A DNA stretch of 64,000 nucleotides, from positions 682,001 through 746,000 of the forward strand of contig NZ_LQXM01000029.1 of NCBI RefSeq assembly GCF_001648555.1. The letters run 5' to 3'. Each line of letters opens with the position of its first letter. Positions within the stretch are counted from its first letter, which is position 1. Of this stretch, positions 46,153-56,785 are shown piece by piece. Below the pieces are notes generated by a model. That model made no database searches. It was not told where the DNA came from and saw only the letters and a list, made by a program, of their open reading frames with translations. The position numbers and the translations under genes are program-made. The stretch comes from Rossellomorea aquimaris TF-12 (GTDB lineage Bacteria > Bacillota > Bacilli > Bacillales > Bacillaceae_B).

Positions 46153-46390
46153 GATTTCACATTTCTATAAATTAGTATAATTTCTTCACTAATTGTCATT
46201 TTATGGTACGTAAATAGCTAATGTCATTTTTTAGACAATTCTTCTCTACTTTCGGTCTAAATAATGGTACAAAGTATACAACCATTGATTTTATTGGTTT
46301 GAGTTACTCATACTTTTCAAGCGCCTATATAAGATTGAACATACTGCATATTAAATTAGAAATAATCAAGATTCTGTAACATTTTATCGG

Positions 46391-46419
46391 TTGAGTTTTC
46401 TGTGTCTTTTATGTATTAT
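46391..46419 (+). promoter_or_regulatory. Promoter candidate for ctaA
   Basis: TTGAGT, 17-base spacer, TATTAT, about 80 bases before the ctaA start. Confidence 0.5.
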
Positions 46420-46497
46420 CGTAAAGGCATATATATTTTTCTAGTATTTTATCTTATAGAAAGTGTGTAGAGTCTATTAGTTAAGAAGGTGAATAGA

Positions 46498-47403
46498 TTG
46501 CATAAAGGTTTAAAATGGCTTGCCGTTCTTACTACTCTTGGCATGTTATTTGTTCTTTTAGGTGGAGCTCTTGTGACAAAAACTGAATCAGGAATGGGTT
46601 GCGGACGGTCCTGGCCACTATGTCATGGGCAATTAATTCCTAGTAATATAACGATTGAACTTGTTATTGAACTGGCTCATCGCGTTGTTTCTGGTGGAGT
46701 GGGTTTGTTGGTATTAGCCTTATCAGTATGGTCATGGAAGTCAATAGGGTATAAGCGGGAAACCAAATTTTTATCCATACTATCTTTCTTTTTTATTGTG
46801 CTTCAAGGTCTAATTGGTGCAGCAGCAGTTGTATGGGGACAATCTGACTTTGTATTGGCATTACACTTTGGCATCTCGCTTTTATCTTTTGCTTCTATAT
46901 TATTATTAACCCTGCTTATTTTTGAAGTGGATCAAAAATTTGACGCAAACAATTTAGTGATTGACAAACGTATGAGATTTCATATGGTGGGTGTCACATT
47001 GTATAGTTATATTGTGGTTTATACAGGAGCTTTAGTACGACATACAAACTCAAGCCTTGTTTGCAAGGATTGGCCATTATGTGTAAACTCAGCCCCTAGC
47101 CTCCCCACTAATTTATACGAGTGGGTTCAAATGGGCCATCGAATGGCAGCGGGATTAATCTTTATCTGGATAGCTTATATTACGTATTTGGCCATAAAAG
47201 AACATAAGCATCAAAAAGTCATCTATTGGGGATGGATCATTGCATTTACGCTAGTTTCTCTTCAAGTAATATCAGGGGCCTTAATCGTGTTCACTCGACT
47301 AAATCTCGGAATTGCTTTATTACACGCTCTTATTATCGCCTGCTTATTTGGACTGCTATGTTACTTTAACTTGTTGGCATCCCGTAGTCGTCTTCAAAAA
47401 TAA
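46498..47403 (+). CDS. ctaA: Heme A synthase
   Basis: Oxidises heme O to heme A. 301 residues from a TTG at 46498 with AAGGTGAATAGA upstream, beginning [13 protein letters not shown]; a frame from 46489 starts inside the binding site. Eight membrane helices in two pseudo-repeats, each with a histidine pair (ELAHRVVSG and MGHRMAAG). Cysteine pair in GCGRSWPLC and a second in VCKDWPLC, as in Bacillus CtaA. Divergent from ctaB. Confidence 0.95.
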   Translation: MHKGLKWLAVLTTLGMLFVLLGGALVTKTESGMGCGRSWPLCHGQLIPSNITIELVIELAHRVVSGGVGLLVLALSVWSWKSIGYKRETKFLSILSFFFIVLQGLIGAAAVVWGQSDFVLALHFGISLLSFASILLLTLLIFEVDQKFDANNLVIDKRMRFHMVGVTLYSYIVVYTGALVRHTNSSLVCKDWPLCVNSAPSLPTNLYEWVQMGHRMAAGLIFIWIAYITYLAIKEHKHQKVIYWGWIIAFTLVSLQVISGALIVFTRLNLGIALLHALIIACLFGLLCYFNLLASRSRLQK

Positions 47404-47431
47404 CCAATAAAAATTTTCTAATATAGCTCAC

Positions 47432-47466
47432 AAAAAAGGTCAGAGAATAAATTCTCTGACCTTTTT
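47432..47466. terminator. Bidirectional terminator between ctaA and pycA
   Basis: AAAAAGGTCAGAGAAT stem and perfect complement around a 2-base loop, between convergent genes. Confidence 0.92.
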
Positions 47467-47506
47467 AAGTCTAAAAACGCTTTTTCAACCTATTTAATGT
47501 CCACTC

Positions 47507-50500
47507 TTACGCTTTTTGTACTTCTATCAATAAATCTCCAGGGCTAATAGCATCCCCATTTTGAACATATATATCTTTAATCACACCAGCAAATGGAGCT
47601 TGAACAGTGGTCTCCATTTTCATGGCTTCAGTGATCATTATATGATCGCCTCGCTCCACCTTTTCTCCTTTTTCAGCAATAACCTTTATGACTGTACCAG
47701 GCATAGATGCACCAATATGACTGTCATTTTTAGGATCTGCTTTCATCTTTGTAGCAACGGTAGATTTGATGCTTTCATCCCTAATTACAATTTCACGAGG
47801 TTGACCATTGAGCTCAAAGTATACGATTCTGGTACCATCAGCTTGCGCTTGACCAATTGAAACTAGTTTAACGATCAATGTCTTACCCGTTTCTATTTCT
47901 ACTTCAATTTCCTCTCCAAGCCTCATACCAAAAAGGAATGTTGGTGTATCGAGAACTGAAATATCACCGAATTGCTCCATCGTGTGAGCATACTCCTTAA
48001 AGACTTTTGGATATAAGGCATAGCCTAGTGCATCAAAGCTTGTCACAGGGCGACGAAGTTCTTCATAAAGTTCTTCTTTTAATGTTGAAAAATCCACATC
48101 ATCTAAGAGCTCTCCAGGTCGAACAGTTAATGGTGAGCGCCCTTTTAAAATAACCTTTTGCAGGTCATCCGGGAAGCCCCCGTGAGGCTGACCAAGATAT
48201 CCTTCAAACAACTCAACAACTGAATCAGGGAAATCAATTTTTTCACCTTTTTCAATTACATCTATTTCTGATAAATCATTTTGAACCATGAATAATGCCA
48301 TATCTCCGACAACTTTAGAAGAAGGAGTAACCTTTATAATATCTCCAAAAAGATGATTTACTCGTGCGTACATTTCTTTTACTTCTTCCCAGCGATGCCC
48401 TAAGCCCACTGCTTTTGCTTGTTGTTGAAGATTACTGTATTGACCTCCTGGCATCTCGTGCTTATAGACTTCAGAATGTGGAGACATCATTCCACTTTCA
48501 AAATCCACATAATATTTACGAATGTCTTCCCAATAGTGCGACAGTGTTTCAAGTGAATCAATATTCAATTTAGGTTCACGCTCGGTACCTTTTAACGCAT
48601 AATAAAGGGAGTTAGCACTTGGTTGAGATGTTAGTCCTGCCATAGTACTAAGTGCAGTATCAACGATGTCTACTCCTGCTTCAATGGCTCTTGCATACGT
48701 ATAAATACCATTTCCACTAGTATCATGAGTGTGTAAGTGAATAGGGATATTCACCGTATCTTTCAATTCAGATATTAAGCGATAAGCAGCTTGAGGTTTT
48801 AATAACCCTGCCATATCTTTGATTGCTAATATATGCGCTCCGCTTCCTTCTAAGTCTTTAGCTAAATTTTTGTAATAGTCGATGCTATATTTCGTTCGAG
48901 TCGGATCTTCAATGTCACCTGTATAGCAAATAGCTGCTTCTGCAACTTTTCCACTTTGTCTTACAGCATCTATAGCAACTTCCATTCCTTTTACCCAGTT
49001 TAAACTATCGAAGATTCTGAAAACATCGATTCCAGCATAGGCAGACTTTTCAACAAATTCTTTAATTACGTTATCGGGATAATTTTTATATCCTACAGCA
49101 TTTGAAGCTCTAAGCAGCATTTGGAATAATACATTTGGTATTCTTTCTCTCATCGTAAGCAGTCGATTCCATGGGTCTTCCTTTAAAAAACGATAGGCAA
49201 CATCGAACGTTGCTCCTCCCCACATTTCAAAGGAGAACATATCTGGAAGCAACTCTGAGGTAGGTTCAGCAATCTGCTTTAAATCATTCGTTCTAACACG
49301 AGTGGCAAGTAAAGACTGATGAGCATCCCTAAACGTCGTATCGGTTAAAAGAACTGATTTTTGATCCTTCACCCAATTAACCAATCCTTCTGCACCATGT
49401 TGGTCTAATATTTGCTTAGTACCAGGTTGAAAATCATTTAAAGACTGAAGTGATGGAATTCTAGGCTTTGTAAAAACTGGTTTTTTCTTTTTTTCGATTC
49501 CAGGGAATCCATTAACTGTTACATTTCCAATATACGCAAGCATCTTTGTTCCACGATCTTTACGTTTAGGGAAAATAAATAATTCTGGAGTTTTATCAAT
49601 AAAAGAAGTATTATACTCCCCAGTTATGAACTTTTCATGTTTAACTACATTCTCTAAAAAAGGAATATTTGTTTTTATTCCACGAATTCTAAATTCTTGA
49701 AGATTTCTGACCATTTTGGATGCAGCTTGTTCAAAGGTTAACGCCCATGTTGAAAGCTTCACAAGTAAAGAATCGTAATACGGTGTGATGACTGCACCTT
49801 GGTATCCGTTTCCAGCGTCTAAACGAACTCCAAAGCCACCTCCTGAACGATAAGCCATAATCTTTCCTGTATCAGGCATGAAATTATTTAATGGGTCTTC
49901 CGTTGTGACACGCGACTGAATAGCGAATCCATTTGTACGAATATTCTCCTGAACCGGTATGCCTAATTTATTCGTATGTAAGGAATGTCCCTCAGCAATT
50001 AATAGCTGTGATTGAACAATGTCCACGCCTGTTACCATTTCAGTGATCGTATGTTCCACCTGAACTCGTGGATTCACTTCGATAAAATAAAATTCATTAT
50101 TAGCTACCAGGAACTCAACTGTACCAGCGTTAACATATTTTACGTTTTCCATCAATCGAACTGCTGCATCACATATGTCCTCTCTTAACTTTTCAGGTAA
50201 GGAAACAGAAGGAGCTATTTCAACTACCTTTTGGTGGCGTCTTTGAATTGAACAATCTCGTTCATATAAATGAACAATATTCCCTTCCTCGTCTCCTAGA
50301 ATCTGCACTTCAATATGCTTTGGATTCTCAACAAATTTCTCAACATAAATTTCGTCATTACCGAATGCTGCTTTTGCTTCAGATTTTGCACGTTCGTATG
50401 CTTCTTTCAAGCTTTCAAGGTTTCTGACAATACGCATACCACGTCCGCCACCACCTAAAGAAGCTTTAATGATTATTGGGAACCCATTATCCTTCCCGAA

Positions 50501-50947
50501 GCTAATGACCTCTTCTAAAGTAGAAACAGGGCCTGGGCTACCAGGAATAACTGGAATATTGGCTAACTGAGCTTGGTGTCGAGCCTTCACTTTATCTCCA
50601 AACATATCCAGATGTTTTGTATGAGGCCCTACAAAGGTAATCCCTTCTTCTTCACATCTTCTGGCAAAATGAATGTTTTCTGATAAAAAACCATAGCCTG
50701 GGTGAATAGCATCTACATCCGCTTTCTTAGCGATTCTAATGATATCTTCTATATCCAGATAAGCATCTATCGGCTTCTTTCCTTCACCAACTAAATATGC
50801 TTCATCAGCTTTATATCGATGATATGCTCCAGAGTCTTCCTTACTATAGATTGCAACTGTTCTAATATTTAGTTCCGTACAAGCCCGGAACACGCGGATA
50901 GCAATTTCTCCACGATTAGCTACTAGTACTTTTTGAATTTTCTTCAA
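47507..50947 (-). CDS. pycA: Pyruvate carboxylase
   Basis: Single-chain biotin enzyme, 1146 residues, makes oxaloacetate from pyruvate, bicarbonate and ATP. TTG start with AAAGGAGAG. Order: biotin carboxylase (about 1-455, IHPGYGFLSEN, KASLGGGGRGM, EVNPRVQVEHTITE), carboxyltransferase TIM barrel (about 530-800, LLTDTTFRDAHQSLLATR, IKDMAGLLKP, HLHTHDTSG), allosteric region, C-terminal biotinyl domain with EAMKMET and biotinylated Lys1110. Anaplerotic supply to the TCA cycle. Downstream of ftsW as in B. subtilis. Confidence 0.98.
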   Translation of the reverse strand: MKKIQKVLVANRGEIAIRVFRACTELNIRTVAIYSKEDSGAYHRYKADEAYLVGEGKKPIDAYLDIEDIIRIAKKADVDAIHPGYGFLSENIHFARRCEEEGITFVGPHTKHLDMFGDKVKARHQAQLANIPVIPGSPGPVSTLEEVISFGKDNGFPIIIKASLGGGGRGMRIVRNLESLKEAYERAKSEAKAAFGNDEIYVEKFVENPKHIEVQILGDEEGNIVHLYERDCSIQRRHQKVVEIAPSVSLPEKLREDICDAAVRLMENVKYVNAGTVEFLVANNEFYFIEVNPRVQVEHTITEMVTGVDIVQSQLLIAEGHSLHTNKLGIPVQENIRTNGFAIQSRVTTEDPLNNFMPDTGKIMAYRSGGGFGVRLDAGNGYQGAVITPYYDSLLVKLSTWALTFEQAASKMVRNLQEFRIRGIKTNIPFLENVVKHEKFITGEYNTSFIDKTPELFIFPKRKDRGTKMLAYIGNVTVNGFPGIEKKKKPVFTKPRIPSLQSLNDFQPGTKQILDQHGAEGLVNWVKDQKSVLLTDTTFRDAHQSLLATRVRTNDLKQIAEPTSELLPDMFSFEMWGGATFDVAYRFLKEDPWNRLLTMRERIPNVLFQMLLRASNAVGYKNYPDNVIKEFVEKSAYAGIDVFRIFDSLNWVKGMEVAIDAVRQSGKVAEAAICYTGDIEDPTRTKYSIDYYKNLAKDLEGSGAHILAIKDMAGLLKPQAAYRLISELKDTVNIPIHLHTHDTSGNGIYTYARAIEAGVDIVDTALSTMAGLTSQPSANSLYYALKGTEREPKLNIDSLETLSHYWEDIRKYYVDFESGMMSPHSEVYKHEMPGGQYSNLQQQAKAVGLGHRWEEVKEMYARVNHLFGDIIKVTPSSKVVGDMALFMVQNDLSEIDVIEKGEKIDFPDSVVELFEGYLGQPHGGFPDDLQKVILKGRSPLTVRPGELLDDVDFSTLKEELYEELRRPVTSFDALGYALYPKVFKEYAHTMEQFGDISVLDTPTFLFGMRLGEEIEVEIETGKTLIVKLVSIGQAQADGTRIVYFELNGQPREIVIRDESIKSTVATKMKADPKNDSHIGASMPGTVIKVIAEKGEKVERGDHIMITEAMKMETTVQAPFAGVIKDIYVQNGDAISPGDLLIEVQKA

Positions 50948-51003
50948 TACACTCTCTCCTTTTAGCTGTTCATGATTGAAAATCTTTCATTAAGCAGTCT
51001 ATG

Positions 51004-51057
51004 AAAAAAGGGCTGACCCAAAGAACGATACTAAAAGTACCTTAGGGGGCAGACCCT
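51004..51057 (-). terminator. Imperfect terminator between ftsW and pycA
   Basis: GGGTCTGCCCCC with GGGTCAGCCC and TTTTTT on the minus strand, with a long 25-base loop. A common Bacillaceae hairpin type that ends ftsW transcription. Confidence 0.65.
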
Positions 51058-51090
51058 AGACTTATCATTTAGATCATTATTCTTTCAAAA

Positions 51091-52308
51091 CTACATTTTT
51101 AACCCATATATTTTACCGCTTGTATTCCTATTCTCCGTTGGTGGACTATTTTCCTGCTTTGTTTTATATTTTTCTTCATATTTAACAAACATAGAGACAT
51201 TTACAAGTACTCCCATGGAAAGTGATAACACTAATAGTGAAGAACCTCCATAGCTAATAAACGGAAGGGGGACACCTGTGATTGGAATTAATCCTGACAC
51301 ACCACCTAAATTGATGAATGCTTGGATTCCAATCATACTTGAGATTCCAATAGCTAACATCGTACCGAAAGGATCCTGGCATTTAACTCCTGTATAAATC
51401 CCTCTAAGAACAATATACGAGAGCCCTAAAATAACAAAACTTACTCCAAACACACCAAGCTCTTCGGCGATAATCGCCATGATAAAATCCGTTTGCGGTT
51501 CGGGTAGATACCCTAGTTTCTGAACACTTTGCCCTAAACCTAACCCCTTTATTCCACCTGAACCAATGGCCAAATAGGAGTTAACCAAGTGGTAGCCCTC
51601 ACCTTGAGCATATTTAAAGGGGGATAAATATGCTTCAATTCTGCTAAGTCTTTCCTTTGTAAAAATAAATCCCCTAGCTAAATAGATGACTGGTGATAGG
51701 ATCAGGAAAAAACCTATACCTACCCCAGCTAACTTGAAGAACGTTTTAAAACTTATACCTGAACATAAGATTACAATCATTCCTATGGCAAATATGATAG
51801 CTGCGGTACCAAAATCCGGCTCAAGAAAAACGAGGAAACAAATAAATCCCAGAAATAAAAGTGGTGGAGCTAGTCCCTTGTTAAAATCGTCTATATAACT
51901 TTGTTTCTTAGAGTAAACCGATCCAAGATAAATGATAACAGCAAGTTTTGCAAACTCAGAAGGTTGAATATTCATAATTCCAACATCTATCCAACTTTTA
52001 GCATTATTTACTTCTGTACCAATAATATGTACTGCAAACAATAACCCGATAATGACAAACATAAATGGCTTTATAATGATTCCTACCTTAAATGCTTTGT
52101 ATGGAAACCATGCTGCTGCTGTAAAAGCAATAAATCCAATTACTATAAAAATCAATTGCCTTTTATAAAAATGGTCACTGTCCCAACCAAACCGTTCAAC
52201 AGCCATAACCATACTTGCACTGTAAATCATAACTAAGCCAAACAAACATAAAAATAAATATACAGCTATTAATGAATAGTCATAGGACTTTAAAATTTTT
52301 TTAATCAT
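51091..52308 (-). CDS. ftsW: Cell division SEDS glycosyltransferase FtsW
   Basis: Septal peptidoglycan polymerase, partner of PBP2B. 405 residues from the ATG at 52306-52308 (MIKKILKSYDYSLI), which matches B. subtilis FtsW; the frame opens further upstream to 52374 without family support. Ten membrane helices. LVMIYSAS in helix 1, INIQPSEFAKLA-like NIQPSEFAKLAVI, LEPDFGTA with the catalytic Asp region, and PFISYGGSSLL near the end. Same family as spoVE at the left edge but with the FtsW-type N-terminus and pycA neighbourhood. Confidence 0.95.
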   Translation of the reverse strand: MIKKILKSYDYSLIAVYLFLCLFGLVMIYSASMVMAVERFGWDSDHFYKRQLIFIVIGFIAFTAAAWFPYKAFKVGIIIKPFMFVIIGLLFAVHIIGTEVNNAKSWIDVGIMNIQPSEFAKLAVIIYLGSVYSKKQSYIDDFNKGLAPPLLFLGFICFLVFLEPDFGTAAIIFAIGMIVILCSGISFKTFFKLAGVGIGFFLILSPVIYLARGFIFTKERLSRIEAYLSPFKYAQGEGYHLVNSYLAIGSGGIKGLGLGQSVQKLGYLPEPQTDFIMAIIAEELGVFGVSFVILGLSYIVLRGIYTGVKCQDPFGTMLAIGISSMIGIQAFINLGGVSGLIPITGVPLPFISYGGSSLLVLSLSMGVLVNVSMFVKYEEKYKTKQENSPPTENRNTSGKIYGLKM

Positions 52309-52438
52309 GACATTTTCAACCCTTTTTATTATTCTGTTTCTATGCTCGATTTTCAAATCCGAATTTTTCTTCACGAAATTACTATAAAAATTATGTAATG
52401 GTTCAATATTATGTAGCTGCTTATGGAATCATCATAAA

Positions 52439-52478
52439 CAAAAAAACTCAAACAACAGAACGATGTATTGTTTGAGTT
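52439..52478 (-). terminator. Terminator downstream of ylaN
   Basis: AACTCAAACAA stem, 12-base loop, complement, and T7 on the minus strand. Confidence 0.85.
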
Positions 52479-52490
52479 GTCATGACTATT

Positions 52491-52772
52491 TTACTTTTTT
52501 GTAGATGCTTCATGAAGGGCAGAAAGTTGTCTTTCTAAAGAATCAATAAGCTCTTTTCCATCTACATCGTCTACTAGCCCTAATCGGACTGCAAATTCTA
52601 TTTCACGGGATAATCCGAACATTTGGGTATCCAACACTTCCTCATAAAGAGGGCATTGGGGCATCGTTAAATTATCCATTTGTACTTTTATAAGTTGTAA
52701 AATCTTTTCTGCGTCGGCCTTTAATAATTCATAGGCTTTTTCTCGATGATTAACTGTCATTTCTGACGCCAC
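52491..52772 (-). CDS. ylaN: YlaN (DUF1507), iron-homeostasis protein
   Basis: 93 residues from a GTG at 52770-52772 (M-A-S-E-M) with GGGGGGAT upstream. Strongly conserved core [19 protein letters not shown] then [18 protein letters not shown]. YlaN is essential in B. subtilis under low iron and has been linked to Fur function in Firmicutes. Small helical protein. Confidence 0.93.
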   Translation of the reverse strand: MASEMTVNHREKAYELLKADAEKILQLIKVQMDNLTMPQCPLYEEVLDTQMFGLSREIEFAVRLGLVDDVDGKELIDSLERQLSALHEASTKK

Positions 52773-52922
52773 AGTGATCCCCCCCATTCCGAACAAATAG
52801 CATTCCTGTCTTAAAATTTTATCGTTAATCCGCTAAAATTGCAAGAAAAATAAGTGTTTTTGTTAGGAATGAGTAAGTTTTATCACTTGTTTATTTTAGA
52901 GCTTCAAGATTGTATTACTCCT

Positions 52923-53855
52923 TTAAAAAATACTCCATGAATATTTAGTACTGAGCATTTCCAAAAGCTTTAAGCCGCCACTGCTATTTCCTATTTCATC
53001 TAGCGCAGGTCCAAAGACTCCGATTCCACATTTCCCCGGCACAGAACCCATTATCCCTCCGGACACTCCACTCTTTGCAGGGATGCCTACTTTAATTGCA
53101 AATTCACCAGAACTATTGTACATCCCACATGTAACCATAAATGTCTTACAAATACGGGCAACATCTCTCGAGATGACTTGCCTACCTGTTTCGAGATCTA
53201 TACCATCATTAGCAAACACCGCTCCAATTTTTGCTAAATCAACACAGTTCATCTCAACGGCACATTGTTTAGTGTAAAGAACAAGTAAATCTTCAACATT
53301 ACCAGTTATAACTCCGTGTTGTTTCATAAAATAGCAAAGGGAACGATTTAAGTTTGCTGTTTGTAATTCTGAATAAGCCACATCTTCATTGTACGAAACC
53401 TTTTCTCCTGTTAAGTGACAAATAAATTCAAGTAACCTATCCCATTTCTCAATAACCGTATCACCTTTGATCATATTGGTTACTGCCAAAGCTCCTGCAT
53501 TAATCATTGGATTTAGAGGTTTTGAAGGTTTATGAGTTTCGAGCTTTGCTATTGAATTAAATGGATCTCCCGTTGGTTCCATTCCCACCTTTGAAAACAC
53601 TTTTTCTTCCCCATAATCCATTAAGACCAAAGCCAAAGTAATGACTTTGGAAATACTTTGTAAAGTGAATTTTTTCATATAATCCCCACTATAAAATGAG
53701 GTGTTATCTAAAGAGTATATACAAATAGCTAAATCAGTTGGGTCCTGATCACTTAGAGCAGGAATATAATCCGCTACTTTACCTTTTATCGCAAATGGCC
53801 TTGCTTGATTTATTAAATCATCAAGTAAATCTTGAGTGTGGTTCATTTTTTTCAC
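52923..53855 (-). CDS. glsA: Glutaminase A (YlaM)
   Basis: Hydrolyses glutamine to glutamate and ammonia. 310 residues. Beta-lactamase-like fold with catalytic QSISK (Ser-x-x-Lys, about 66-70), [11 protein letters not shown] (about 116) and the C-terminal [13 protein letters not shown]. Start uncertain between GTG at 53855 and ATG at 53846, both behind AAAGGAG. Corresponds to B. subtilis ylaM between ylaL and ylaN. Confidence 0.93.
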   Translation of the reverse strand: MKKMNHTQDLLDDLINQARPFAIKGKVADYIPALSDQDPTDLAICIYSLDNTSFYSGDYMKKFTLQSISKVITLALVLMDYGEEKVFSKVGMEPTGDPFNSIAKLETHKPSKPLNPMINAGALAVTNMIKGDTVIEKWDRLLEFICHLTGEKVSYNEDVAYSELQTANLNRSLCYFMKQHGVITGNVEDLLVLYTKQCAVEMNCVDLAKIGAVFANDGIDLETGRQVISRDVARICKTFMVTCGMYNSSGEFAIKVGIPAKSGVSGGIMGSVPGKCGIGVFGPALDEIGNSSGGLKLLEMLSTKYSWSIF

Positions 53856-53992
53856 ACGCTCCTTTTCTTCTCTAAATAGTTTCCCTTAATTCCACGTTAG
53901 GAAACACTGTAAATGCTTTCATTTATATGTGACAAACCTTTTTATAACATATATACTTGTACTATCAGCTAGAGAAAAAGGAGGAAACTTCA

Positions 53993-54490
53993 GTGGAAAG
54001 CATTGTACCCATTAAAGGAAAAGTAAAATTCACCATCACACTAGATCCGGGGGTCTGGATATTCGATGACAGAAAAATTGACCTGACCACTTATTTTCAT
54101 CAGCCAAATGAACGAGTTGATGAATTAGAAGAGTATACGAAAGCAATATCAAAGCATTGGTCTAGAGAGATACAAGAAGGTGCCACCTATCCACCAACCT
54201 TAAAAACTGAAAAGAAATTTGAAAAGGAAAAGATTCTCTCCGGAACCTTCGCTATTCCGTTAACTCCTTTCCTTACGAACGCAGAACCTACTAATGAAGC
54301 AACTTCCGTTGTAATCGAAACGGAAAATAATGAATATAAAATAGCCCTGTCTAAAATCGATGATTTATTATTAGCTTTCTCTAAAAATGGAAAACCATTA
54401 AGGGAAGATGGTCCTATACATATCATTTATCGAGATGGCTCTAACCAGCACAACCCAATTACATCTGTTAAAGGGTTTCGTGTTGAATAA
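53993..54490 (+). CDS. ylaL: YlaL-like conserved protein
   Basis: 165 residues from a GTG at 53993 behind a strong AAAGGAGG site; the frame opens at 53957 but upstream codons overlap the site. Soluble protein with IKGKVKFTITLDPGVWIFDDRKIDL near the start and a regular beta pattern at the C-terminus. Position between ylaM and ylaK matches B. subtilis ylaL; annotations of this family as peptidyl-prolyl isomerase exist but I see no motif to confirm it. Confidence 0.78.
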   Translation: MESIVPIKGKVKFTITLDPGVWIFDDRKIDLTTYFHQPNERVDELEEYTKAISKHWSREIQEGATYPPTLKTEKKFEKEKILSGTFAIPLTPFLTNAEPTNEATSVVIETENNEYKIALSKIDDLLLAFSKNGKPLREDGPIHIIYRDGSNQHNPITSVKGFRVE

Positions 54491-54524
54491 CAAACGATTG
54501 AATATTATCCAATAAAACACAAAC

Positions 54525-54561
54525 AAAAAAAACGATTCAGGAACACCTGAATCGTTTTTTT
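54525..54561. terminator. Bidirectional terminator between ylaL and phoH2
   Basis: AAAAAACGATTCAGG stem, 4-base loop and perfect complement with T7. Confidence 0.93.
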
Positions 54562-54594
54562 CATACAGTATTATTGTGTTTGTAAACAATGCTC

Positions 54595-55923
54595 TTAAAG
54601 TATATCTGCTGCAAGTTGTGCAAGGCCAGAACGCTCACCCTTCATCAACTTTACATGACCTGCTAATTTTTGATCTTTAAATTTTTCTACTACATAGGTT
54701 AACCCGTTGTTGTATTCATCTAAATAAGGGTGATCTATTTGAGCAGGGTCTCCCATTAACACAATCTTACTCCGCTCTCCTACACGTGTTAAAATCGTTT
54801 TCACTTCATGTTTTGTTAAGTTTTGAGCCTCATCAATTATAATAAACTGATCCGGGATACTTCTACCCCTGATATACGTTAGAGCCTCTACCTCTATTGA
54901 TCCCATACCTGCTAAAATATCATCTAATTCTCCAGGTTTTTTTACATTAAATAAATATTCTAAATTATCGTAGATAGGTTGCATCCAAGGACGAAGTTTT
55001 TCTTGTTTCTCCCCTGGAAGATATCCGATGTCCTTACCTACTGGTACAATAGGACGTGCGACAAGTAATTTGTTGAATTTATGAAAATCCTCTGTTTGAA
55101 GCAGACCTGCTGCCAATGCTAATAACGTTTTGCCAGTCCCCGCTTTACCAATCATGGTCACTAAAGAAATGTCGTCTCTTAACAAAAGCTCCGTTGCCAT
55201 TGTTTGTTGAACATTTCGAGCTTTTATTCCCCACATATGTTCTTGGTCGTACACTAATTTCTTTACCTTTAAACCAGTTGCATCTACCATTCCAATAGCC
55301 GAAGCAGAGCTACCTAAAGCATCTTTCATAATTAAAAATTGATGGGAATGAAATCTTTGCTTCGTCATATCCGAAAGAGTAAGCTCTCCCTTATCATAAA
55401 ATTGATCAAGCCACTCTCTTTCAGTGTATACTTCCATAAACCCAGTATATATATCATTAACCTCGATAACACGGTCACTTAAGAAATCCTCGGCTTGTAA
55501 GCCTAAGGCATCGGCTTTAACTCTCACAAGTGTGTCTTTACTTACTAAAATGACAGACTTTCCATCTTTCTTTGCCTCTTCTTCTAATGATAAGTTTTTG
55601 GCAACCGCAATAATTCGATTATCATTGGTTTTCTCTACAAATATTTCTTGCAATTGTTGAAAGGAACGGTGATTCAATTCTATTCTAAGAGATCCCCCAG
55701 TATATAAAGGGATTTTTTCATGGAGCTTTCCTTCTTGCCTTAAATTATCTATTAACTTCGATACATGTCTTGCGTTTCTTCCGATTTCATCCATATAACG
55801 CTTCTTAGAATCCACTTCTTCTAAAACGACTGCAGGTATAACCACCTCATTATCTTGAAATGAAAAGATGGCTTGTGGATCTTGTAATAAGACATTGGTA
55901 TCTAAAACATAAATTTTATTCAA
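54595..55923 (-). CDS. ylaK: PhoH2-type PIN-PhoH ATPase (YlaK)
   Basis: 442 residues from a TTG at 55921-55923 with CAGGAGG. N-terminal PIN ribonuclease domain (1-140) with the first acidic residue in IYVLDTNVLL and EEVDSKKR, then a PhoH ATPase domain with Walker A GKAGTGKTLLA (about 258) and Walker B IIIDEAQNLT. Proteins of this build in mycobacteria show RNA helicase and RNase activity. Single gene here with no visible antitoxin. Confidence 0.92.
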   Translation of the reverse strand: MNKIYVLDTNVLLQDPQAIFSFQDNEVVIPAVVLEEVDSKKRYMDEIGRNARHVSKLIDNLRQEGKLHEKIPLYTGGSLRIELNHRSFQQLQEIFVEKTNDNRIIAVAKNLSLEEEAKKDGKSVILVSKDTLVRVKADALGLQAEDFLSDRVIEVNDIYTGFMEVYTEREWLDQFYDKGELTLSDMTKQRFHSHQFLIMKDALGSSASAIGMVDATGLKVKKLVYDQEHMWGIKARNVQQTMATELLLRDDISLVTMIGKAGTGKTLLALAAGLLQTEDFHKFNKLLVARPIVPVGKDIGYLPGEKQEKLRPWMQPIYDNLEYLFNVKKPGELDDILAGMGSIEVEALTYIRGRSIPDQFIIIDEAQNLTKHEVKTILTRVGERSKIVLMGDPAQIDHPYLDEYNNGLTYVVEKFKDQKLAGHVKLMKGERSGLAQLAADIL

Positions 55924-56099
55924 ATCGATGCCTCCTGCTCCTGATTTCTTCTTACTATTGTATGTAGCCAATGGTGTTCCGGTTATTCCTAGCTACGTAA
56001 ATAGGACGGCCCGTTTCTAAAATATATGAATAAACGTATAAAGATAGAAGAAAATTACACAATAAGAAGAGATAATGATCACAATTCGGGAGGTACAAC

Positions 56100-56702
56100 A
56101 TGACTAAGCTTATCTATCTTTTCATACTAACCCTTATCCTTTCAGCCTGCGCTAACAAAAATGAGGTTGGGTATAATAATGATCAAAACAGTAAGAATAC
56201 TAAACCCATCTCTGTAGAAGATAGCAATATTCAGCATGTAGAAAGAAAATCTGGGCAACAAATTTCAAAACATCTCGTAAGCTTAACAACTGGAATTCCA
56301 GATGTTAAAGATGCCACCGCTGTTGTCTTTGGTAAATACGCATTTGTCGGCATTGACATTGACTCCAATGTTGAGCGCTCACAGGTAGGTTCCATCAAAT
56401 ACTCCGTTGCCGAAGCTTTAAAGGATGACCCTTATGGGGCTCAAGCTATTGTTGTGGCAGATCCTGACTTATATGCAAGACTAAAGGAAATCAGCAAGGA
56501 TATCCAAAACGGACAACCTGTACAAGGAATTATGAACGAATTATCTGACATCTCCGGAAGGTTAATGCCAGAGCTACCAAAATCATTAAAACAAACAGAT
56601 CCAGAAAATGCTCCAAAAGAACCCAAGAAAAAAATCAACAATACAAAAGAGAAACAGTTAAAGAAAGAACAAGAAAATCAATCGTATAAAAAAATTGACT
56701 AA
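56100..56702 (+). CDS. ylaJ: YhcN/YlaJ family sporulation lipoprotein
   Basis: 200 residues. Lipoprotein signal with lipobox LSAC (Cys16). YhcN/YlaJ domain at about 45-150 (LTTGIPDVKDATAVVFGKYAFVGIDID split, then DPYGAQAIVVADPDLYARL), followed by a proline- and lysine-rich tail. Such lipoproteins sit at the spore inner membrane and are made under sporulation sigma factors. GGGAGG site. Confidence 0.9.
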   Translation: MTKLIYLFILTLILSACANKNEVGYNNDQNSKNTKPISVEDSNIQHVERKSGQQISKHLVSLTTGIPDVKDATAVVFGKYAFVGIDIDSNVERSQVGSIKYSVAEALKDDPYGAQAIVVADPDLYARLKEISKDIQNGQPVQGIMNELSDISGRLMPELPKSLKQTDPENAPKEPKKKINNTKEKQLKKEQENQSYKKID

Positions 56703-56785
56703 TTTGAAAGATGTTAGCATATTTTACAAAATACACTCACTCCCCTCCCATTCAAGGCAACAAGTCTTAGGAGAATCAAATAAAA

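Larger units (their letters stand above)
45877..46497. other. ctaB-ctaA divergent regulatory region
   Basis: 620 bp, very AT-rich, no gene. Contains the tandem 11-bp repeat (46053-46074), a cre-like site (46139-46152), other TTTGTGA-like words in both orientations and the ctaA promoter candidate. In B. subtilis this region is controlled by ResD and CcpA. Confidence 0.75.

Noticed and set aside
45877-46497. Small hidden gene in the long ctaB-ctaA gap
   Set aside because: No frame with a ribosome binding site; very AT-rich with regulatory-type repeats.
54595-55923. PIN-PhoH gene as a toxin-antitoxin system
   Set aside because: No small antitoxin gene precedes it, and ylaK is a normal conserved Bacillus gene.
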